Source: Clostridium sp. UBA6640
GTDB lineage: Bacteria; Bacillota; Clostridia; Clostridiales; Clostridiaceae
Assembly (NCBI RefSeq): GCF_002455975.1
Contig: NZ_DKLM01000006.1
Location: forward strand, 4,269 to 11,123
Length of the DNA: 6,855 nucleotides
Direction of reading: 5' to 3'
In this document: in pieces, positions 1 through 5,500 of the stretch
How positions within the stretch are numbered: position 1 is the stretch's first letter
Layout: each line of letters opens with the position of its first letter
Notes under the pieces: generated by a model
What the model saw: only the letters and a program-made list of their open reading frames with translations
What the model was told of the DNA's origin: nothing
Database searches by the model: none
Program-made: the position numbers and the translations under genes

Positions 1-4
1 CTGA

Positions 5-236
5 GGTGCAGTATAGTTTGGAGCAACACCAATAAATTTAGCCAATACTATGGAGAGACTATAAAAATTAAGAATTAAGTATGAAAAATGAAGAATTGTT
101 GTTGAAATTAATCTTTACGAATTAATTTCTTTAAAGGACCTTGTAGCGGCGAACATTGTTCGCCATTTTTATATACCCAATATTCGATAATAGGAATGGG
201 TCTAGGTTTTTAGGAGAAATATCAATAATTCTCCAT
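5..236. repeat. Intergenic repeat, copy A (long form)
   Basis: First of two related non-coding units in the gene-free stretch 1-680. It begins GGTGCAGTATAG and matches copy B (266-458) closely over its first 70 or so bases. It also matches around a GC-richer hairpin (148-164) and a second hairpin with GGAGAA/TTCTCC ends (213-234, one internal mismatch). Bases 13-21 (ATAGTTTGG) can pair with 42-51 (CCAATACTAT) around one bulged T. Copy A carries about 39 nt that copy B lacks; this extra part supplies the left arm of a 9-bp inverted repeat, 104-112 with 121-129. No convincing ORF is present. It may be a MITE-like or REP-like intergenic element; I do not recognise a named family. Confidence 0.7.
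148..164. repeat. Palindromic hairpin GGCGAACA-T-TGTTCGCC
   Basis: A perfect 8-bp inverted repeat around one central base, much GC-richer than its surroundings and preceded by TTGTAGC. It is followed by ATTTTTATAT, so it could end transcription arriving from the left, but the same sequence recurs at 370-386 inside the repeated unit. That makes a mobile or REP-like origin at least as likely. Confidence 0.6.
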
Positions 237-369
237 TGTCCATTTTCAATTTTCAATTGTATAAGGGTGCAGTATAGTTTGGAGCAACACCAATAAATTT
301 AACCAATACTGTGGAGAGACTATAGAAATTAAGAATTGTGAATTAATTTCTTTAAATGACTTTTGTAGC

Positions 370-386
370 GGCGAACATTGTTCGCC
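370..386. repeat. Palindromic hairpin, second identical copy
   Basis: Identical in sequence to the hairpin at 148-164, with the same TTGTAGC left flank and ATTTTTATAT right flank. It is part of repeat copy B. The short T-run after it could act as a weak terminator. Confidence 0.6.
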
Positions 387-434
387 ATTTTTATATGTCC
401 GATATCTAATAATAGGTATGGGTTTGAAGTTTCT

Positions 435-451
435 GGAGAACACTGTTCTCC
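435..451. repeat. Related hairpin GGAGAACA-C-TGTTCTCC
   Basis: A perfect 8-bp inverted repeat sharing the GAACAnTGTTC centre with the hairpins at 148-164 and 370-386 but with GGA/TCC outer arms. It is followed by CCTACAG, the reverse complement of CTGTAGG, whereas the other two are preceded by TTGTAGC. It therefore looks like the same kind of element in the opposite orientation. Confidence 0.55.
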
Positions 452-521
452 CCTACAGTTAATCGATTCAAAATTTCTCAGCAATAGCTGATAAATATCT
501 ACAATTGTGAATTAAATTAAG

Positions 522-550
522 TGTTGGATTTTATTCATTTATAGTATAAT
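522..550 (+). promoter_or_regulatory. Probable sigma-A-type promoter for the sortase-dnaE unit
   Basis: A perfect TATAAT -10 box lies at 545-550. The -35 is weaker: TTGGAT at 524-529 gives a short 15-nt spacer, and TGTTGG at 522-527 gives 17 nt. Transcription would start near 557 and leave a leader of about 120 nt before the sortase start. I see no known riboswitch in that leader, only a weak hairpin (631-635 with 642-646). It is the best promoter candidate between the repeats and the first gene. There is no evidence of a second promoter directly before dnaE. Confidence 0.5.
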
Positions 551-680
551 TAATTAAGACATATAAAAGAAAATAACTAGTTAAAAATAGGTATTATATT
601 TTGCACCAAACATGTCCATAGGTTTTCGTGATGATTGGGGTATCATAGATTTTCATAAAGGCTAGAAATGAGGTAGAACT

Positions 681-1286
681 ATGAAAAACAAAGTTTTTAG
701 AGTTTTGGGTATAGTATTATTAGTTATAGGAATTTCAATGGTTGGTTATGGAATTTATAATAAGGTTAAAACTAATAATAAACAAAAAGAAATGATGGAA
801 AACTTTGAATCAGCTTTAAATCATATTAAAGATAGTAATAATGAGACAACTAAAGAAAATAAAGAACAGGAAGATAAAAAAGAAGAAATTCCTCTTACTG
901 ATGATGTTATTGCTATAATGGAAATACCTAAGATAAATTTACAAGTAGCAGTTAAAGAAGGAACAGAAATGGATATACTTAATTATGCTGTAGGTCACTT
1001 TAAAAATACTGCAATGCCAGGTAAAAAAGGAAATTTTGCAGTGGCGGGCCATAGAAACTATACCACTGGAGAGTTCTTTTTAAATGTTCATAGACTAACT
1101 GATAAGGATGAGATTAAAGTTAGAACTCATGAGAATACTTATATATATGTAGTTAGTGGCATGGAAGTGGTAAATGAAGATGCATTAGAAGTATTAGATC
1201 CTACAGAGGATGCTACTATAACTTTAGTTACATGCACAGATGATGGGAAACAAAGGTTAATAGTGAGAGGTAAACTAAAAGAATAG
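681..1286 (+). CDS. Class D-like sortase (membrane-anchored transpeptidase)
   Basis: A 201-residue cysteine transpeptidase that cleaves a C-terminal sorting signal and attaches surface proteins to the cell wall or to each other. Residues about 6-26 form one membrane-spanning helix after a short basic N-terminus. Residues 30-70 are a charged linker rich in Lys, Glu and Asn. The sortase domain runs from about 75 to 200. The catalytic His is His124 in AGHRNY, the nucleophile Cys185 in TLVTCT, and the partner Arg most likely Arg192 in KQRLIV. The start is supported by GAGGT at 670-674, six bases before the ATG. Length and the compact C-terminus fit class D sortases of clostridia, but the class call is from motif appearance only. 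No substrate with a sorting signal lies in the window. dnaE follows after 16 bases without a terminator, so the two are probably co-transcribed. Confidence 0.9.
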   Translation: MKNKVFRVLGIVLLVIGISMVGYGIYNKVKTNNKQKEMMENFESALNHIKDSNNETTKENKEQEDKKEEIPLTDDVIAIMEIPKINLQVAVKEGTEMDILNYAVGHFKNTAMPGKKGNFAVAGHRNYTTGEFFLNVHRLTDKDEIKVRTHENTYIYVVSGMEVVNEDALEVLDPTEDATITLVTCTDDGKQRLIVRGKLKE

Positions 1287-1302
1287 GATGTGATAAAACT
1301 AT

Positions 1303-2550
1303 ATGGAAAACAATGAAGAAAGAATAGATTTAGGTAACTTTGCTCATCTTCACGTCCATACAGAATACAGTCTTTTAGATGGCTCAGGAAAGATAAGTAA
1401 AATGGTGCAAAAAGTCAAGGAATTAGGCATGAAAACCATAGCCATTACAGACCATGGAACTATGTATGGTTGTGTTGATTTCTATAAGGCTGCAAAAGAA
1501 GAAGGTATTAAGCCAATTATAGGATGTGAAATTTATGTTGCATCTAAATCTATGCATATTAAGGATGCTAACAGTGAAAATGAAACCAATCATTTAGTGT
1601 TGTTAGTAAAAAATGAAGTTGGATATGAAAATTTGATGAAGATTGTTTCTACTGCATCCATAGATGGATTTTATTATAAGCCTAGAGTTGACCATGAGTT
1701 CTTAAAAGCTCATAGTGAAGGGCTTATTGCAAGTAGTGCTTGTTTAGGAGGAGAAGTCCAATCCTATTTACGTCAAAATAATGAGAAAAAAGCAAAAGAA
1801 TCAGCACTAAGATTTAAAGAAATCTTTAATGGAGATTTTTACTTAGAACTTCAATATCATGGTATGGATGAGCAGTTAAGAGTTAATGAACAATTAATTA
1901 AACTATCAAAAGAATGTGATATTCCATTAATATGTACTAATGATGTTCACTACATAAATAAAGAGGATGCAAAATCTCATGAAATACTATTATGTATTCA
2001 AACGGGAAAAACAATGGAAGATGAAAAGAGAATGAAGTATCCTTCTAACGAGTTTTATTTAAAATCTCCTGAGGAAATGGCAAAAATCTTTGGATATGTT
2101 CCAGAGGCATTAGAGAATACAGTGAAAATTGCAGAGCAATGCAATTTTGATTATGAATTCCACAAATCAAAATTACCTAAATTTCCATTACCGGAGGGGG
2201 TAGACCCTTATGATTATCTTAAAAAAACCTGTTATAGTGGTCTCTTTGAGAGGTATGAAGCTTTTAAATCTTTAGTAGAAAAGCCTTTTGATTTTGAAGA
2301 GGTTATAAAAATAACTAAAGAGAACGATGAGGCAAAAAAAATAGTTGATAGGCTAGAATATGAGCTAGGTATCATAAATCAAATGGGTTATGTTGATTAT
2401 TTCTTAATCGTTTGGGATTTTATAAGATTTGCCAACGAAAATGGAATACCAACTGGACCAGGAAGAGGTTCAGCAGCAGGATCAATAGTAGCCTATACCT
2501 TAGGAATAACAAAAATAGATCCAATAAAATATGGCTTACTCTTTGAGCGT
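1303..2550 (+). CDS. dnaE: dnaE exon 1: PHP domain and start of the polymerase palm (residues 1-416)
   Basis: Residues about 13-220 form the PHP domain, with its metal-site motifs HLHVHT (His17, His19), AITDHG (Asp50, His51), GCEIY (Glu76), SSACLGGE and CTNDVHY (Asp214, His216). The metal ligands look intact, so the domain may be active or structural. The palm begins near residue 350 with YELGIINQMG and includes PGRGSAAGS (residues 386-394), a phosphate-binding signature of family C polymerases. The true exon ends at the CGT codon for Arg416 in LLFER. If unspliced, the frame runs six more codons into the intron and stops at 2569-2571, which a gene finder would report as a truncated protein ending at 2571. 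Confidence 0.95.
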
Positions 2551-5500
2551 GAAGTAAGATGCGCTAGTTAAACTCGGTGAATTGCTGGAAGGCTAAACAT
2601 AAAAAATATGCATGCTAATCAGCAGCCAAGTCTAGGAAAGGTATAAAAGTACTAGAAAGGTTCAGAGACTAGAGGATTGAATAGCCAAATAATAATATCC
2701 TCCACGAGTGCCGGGCTTAGCAAACATATATTCATATACAGATTTATAGTATTGAAGATAAAGGAAACATTTAAGATTTGCTAAGATGATATAGTCCAAA
2801 CTGAGCTAGAAATGACTAGCTGATGAAAATGAGAGAAATCTCCAGAGCGTAGGATAAAGAGCCTGCGGCTAACAATAAATGTTCTTAAACCCAGAAAGAG
2901 TAAGCATGCCAGATATTGACAGTGACTTCTGCTATGAAGGCAGGCAAAAGGTTATTGATTATGTTGTTGAAAAATATGGGGTTAATAATGTATCACAAAT
3001 TATAACCTTTGGAACAATGGCAGCTAGAGCTTGCATTAGAGATGTAGGTAGAGCTATGAATTATCCTTATGCAGAAGTAGACAGAATAGCTAAAATGATA
3101 CCTACAGTTTTAAATATCACTATTGATAAAGCGTTAAATATGAATCCTGAACTTAAAGAAGCTTATGAAGGCGACATGAGGGTTAAGGAACTAATTGATG
3201 TGGCAAGAGATTTAGAAGGTCTACCAAGACATAGTTCAACTCATGCTGCAGGAGTAGTTATAGCATCTCAGCCTCTTGTAAATTATGTACCTCTTCAAAA
3301 AAATGAGGAAATGATTGTAACTCAATTTACTATGGGTACTTTAGAAGAGTTAGGGCTTTTAAAGATGGATTTCTTAGGTCTTCGTACTTTAACAGTAATG
3401 AGAGATGCAGTTAATTATATTAAACAAAACCGAGGTATTGATATTGATTTAGATAAAATAAATTTTGAAGACTCAAAAGTTTACAAAATGATAGGAGAAG
3501 GTAAAACTGCAGGAGTATTCCAGCTGGAGTCATCAGGTATGACTAGCTTTATGAAAGAACTAAAACCTGATTCACTAGAGGATATTATAGCGGGGATAAG
3601 TCTTTATAGACCCGGTCCAATGGCAGAAATACCAAGATACGTAGAAAGCAAAAAAAATCCAAACAGAGTAACCTACGAAACACCGCAACTAGAGCCAATA
3701 CTTAATGTCACGTATGGAGTTATGGTTTACCAAGAACAGGTAATGGAAATAGTTAGGAAATTAGGAGGATATTCCCTGGGAAGAAGTGACTTAGTGCGAA
3801 GAGCTATGTCTAAGAAAAAGCACAAGGTCATGGAAGAGGAAAGAAAGAATTTTATTTATGGAATAGTAAATGATGAGGGAGATATAGAAGTCCCTGGTTG
3901 TTTAAGAAATGATATATCAGAAGATGCAGCAAATAAGATATTTGACCAAATGATGGATTTTGCAAGTTATGCGTTCAACAAAAGCCATAAATTTAGTGTG
4001 GCACTATATAGTGATGTATAGTTAAAAACTCCTTAAATTGCTGGGAAGCCCTAAAGCTACTTAAACCACAACATAGTTTGTAAAGGCAGATGTGATGGTG
4101 GACGAAAGTCAGAAAAAATTAAGTAGATGATATATGAGTAAATTCTAAGTATTTATTTTATGAAATCACATAAAATAAAATGGGTTATCAGCAGCGAAAT
4201 TTCCCAATAAAGATGTACTTTAGGAGATGGTATTATTTTAGATAAGCGATCTATTAAAAAAATATATAAGCTTAGGGATGAGGGTAATACCATAAGAGAA
4301 ATTAAAAAAATCTTAAGTCAAAAGTATTTTCTAAATATAAAAGAAAAAGAAATCAGAGATATTTCAATAAAGTTATCAAAAAATAATCATAAATTTTCAA
4401 AAAACGAGCTAAGAAAAATATTATATTTATATGAGAATTATCATGATACTAATAAGGTTGCATTATATTTAAATAATAGATATGGATATAATCTTACTTA
4501 TAGAAGGTTGGTAGACTTAGCAAGTAGAAATGATGTTAAAAAGAAGTTTCAGAATATGTATTCTATATCAAAAGTTTCTAGAGTTGATGAATATAAAATC
4601 ATAGAGCTATATAAATCTGGGAAAAGTAGTACTGAAATATCAAAAATATATGGATATAAAACAAGAGAATCTATTTTAAATAAATTAAAGAAATTTAATA
4701 TTGAAAGAAGATCTTCTAATGAATTGAGAATAGAAAATAAATCTTATTATAATTTCTCAATGAGATTTATAAATAGTTATGAAAAAGCTTATTTTTTAGG
4801 ATTATTACTAACAGATGGATCTGTGAATGATAAAAGGGGAAGTATTACTTTAGATTTAACTGACAAAGATGCTATAGAAATGTTAGCTAGGTATATAAAT
4901 ATTAAATTTAAAGAGTTTTCACCTGGAAGTAAAGGAAAACTTAATAGATATAGAATAACATTTTATGGAAAAGATTATGTAAAACAAGTAGAAAGGTTTG
5001 GTGTAATCTCTAATAAAACTCATATATTAACAAAACCACTATTAAATGAGCAAGAGCTTATATATTTAAATTATATAATAAGAGGAATTATAGATGGAGA
5101 TGGGTGGATTAGAAAAGATGGAAAAGAATTTTTCATTTCTTCAGCATCTTTTGAATTTATAAAATGGTGTAAAGAAATGTTGGAATATATGGGTCTTAAT
5201 AATTTGAAGATAAAATTTATTAAAAATAACTATAATGGTATATATTTAATAAGAACTGCTTCTAGGGATAATATTGAATTATTGAAATTGAAAATTTATG
5301 ATAAACCTTTTGGAATGATGAGAAAATACGAAAGATTACATGGGAAAGACGTTCAGAGACTATAATAGGAGGTACTAAGCATTTAGTACGTGGTATAGTC
5401 CAGCCTACAACTATATTGTATATAGGCTTATGAAAGTAAGAGTAGGAAAAGGCAGCGGCATACGCAGTTGTTGGATATCAAACTGCTTATTTGATGTATT

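Larger units (their letters stand above)
266..458. repeat. Intergenic repeat, copy B (short form)
   Basis: Second copy of the unit at 5-236, in the same orientation. The first block matches with very few differences. The stem 274-282 with 303-312 is kept, and the single change inside it (ACTAT to ACTGT) turns an A-U pair into a G-U pair, so pairing survives. The copy holds two hairpins, 370-386 and 435-451. The short minus-strand reading frame across this copy is an accident: no Shine-Dalgarno site, no recognisable protein, and the repeat drifts without codon constraint. Confidence 0.7.
3989..5451 (+). mobile_element. Group I intron 2 in dnaE (1463 nt) with homing endonuclease gene
   Basis: A mobile ribozyme. 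P1: exon GCCAT (3984-3988) pairs with intron GTGGC (3998-4002), with U3988-G3998 as the wobble. P3: CTCCT (4029-4033) with AGGAG (5367-5371). P4: TGCTG (4039-4043) with CAGCA (4189-4193). P5: AGCCC (4047-4051) with GGGTT (4182-4186), extended by CTACTTAA/TTAAGTAG (4057-4064, 4119-4126) and an A+T-rich hairpin near 4151-4181. P6: TTTCCCA (4200-4206) with TGGGAAA (5341-5347). P7: GACTATA (5358-5364) with TATAGTC (5394-5400). P8: GTACTAA/TTAGTAC (5372-5378, 5383-5389). P9: AGCCTA/TAGGCT (5402-5407, 5423-5428). The intron ends in G5451. The endonuclease gene fills the P6 loop. There is no P7.1 hairpin and P5 is large, so the subgroup differs from intron 1, possibly IB. P10 looks weak. Confidence 0.94.

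Noticed and set aside
52..63. AGAGACTATA in the 5' repeats as a relic of a group I intron R segment
   Set aside because: Ten bases match the R/P7 strand of intron 2, but no matching P, Q or S segments lie around it, so chance in A+T-rich DNA is the simpler explanation.
246..443. Minus-strand 65-codon reading frame across repeat copy B
   Set aside because: It lies on repeated hairpin-bearing sequence, has no ribosome-binding site and no recognisable protein, and base changes between repeat copies do not respect its codons.
612..665. Seventeen-codon ORF (MSIGFRDDWGIIDFHKG) in the sortase leader, as a possible leader peptide
   Set aside because: No Shine-Dalgarno sequence precedes the ATG and no terminator/antiterminator pair follows, so nothing supports translation or attenuation.
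2879..2881. ATG as the start of a separate DnaE fragment
   Set aside because: These bases are the 3' end of intron 1, ending in the expected terminal G; the preceding sequence is ribozyme, not a translation start region.
1303..4021. dnaE as a frameshifted or nonsense-mutated pseudogene
   Set aside because: The interruptions have complete group I helices and removing them restores an exact, phase-preserving 1190-residue DnaE with all catalytic residues.
3989..5451. Intein rather than intron at the AFNKSH site
   Set aside because: The inserted sequence has in-frame stops directly after exon 2 and lacks intein splice-junction residues, and the RNA helices P1 to P9 are present.
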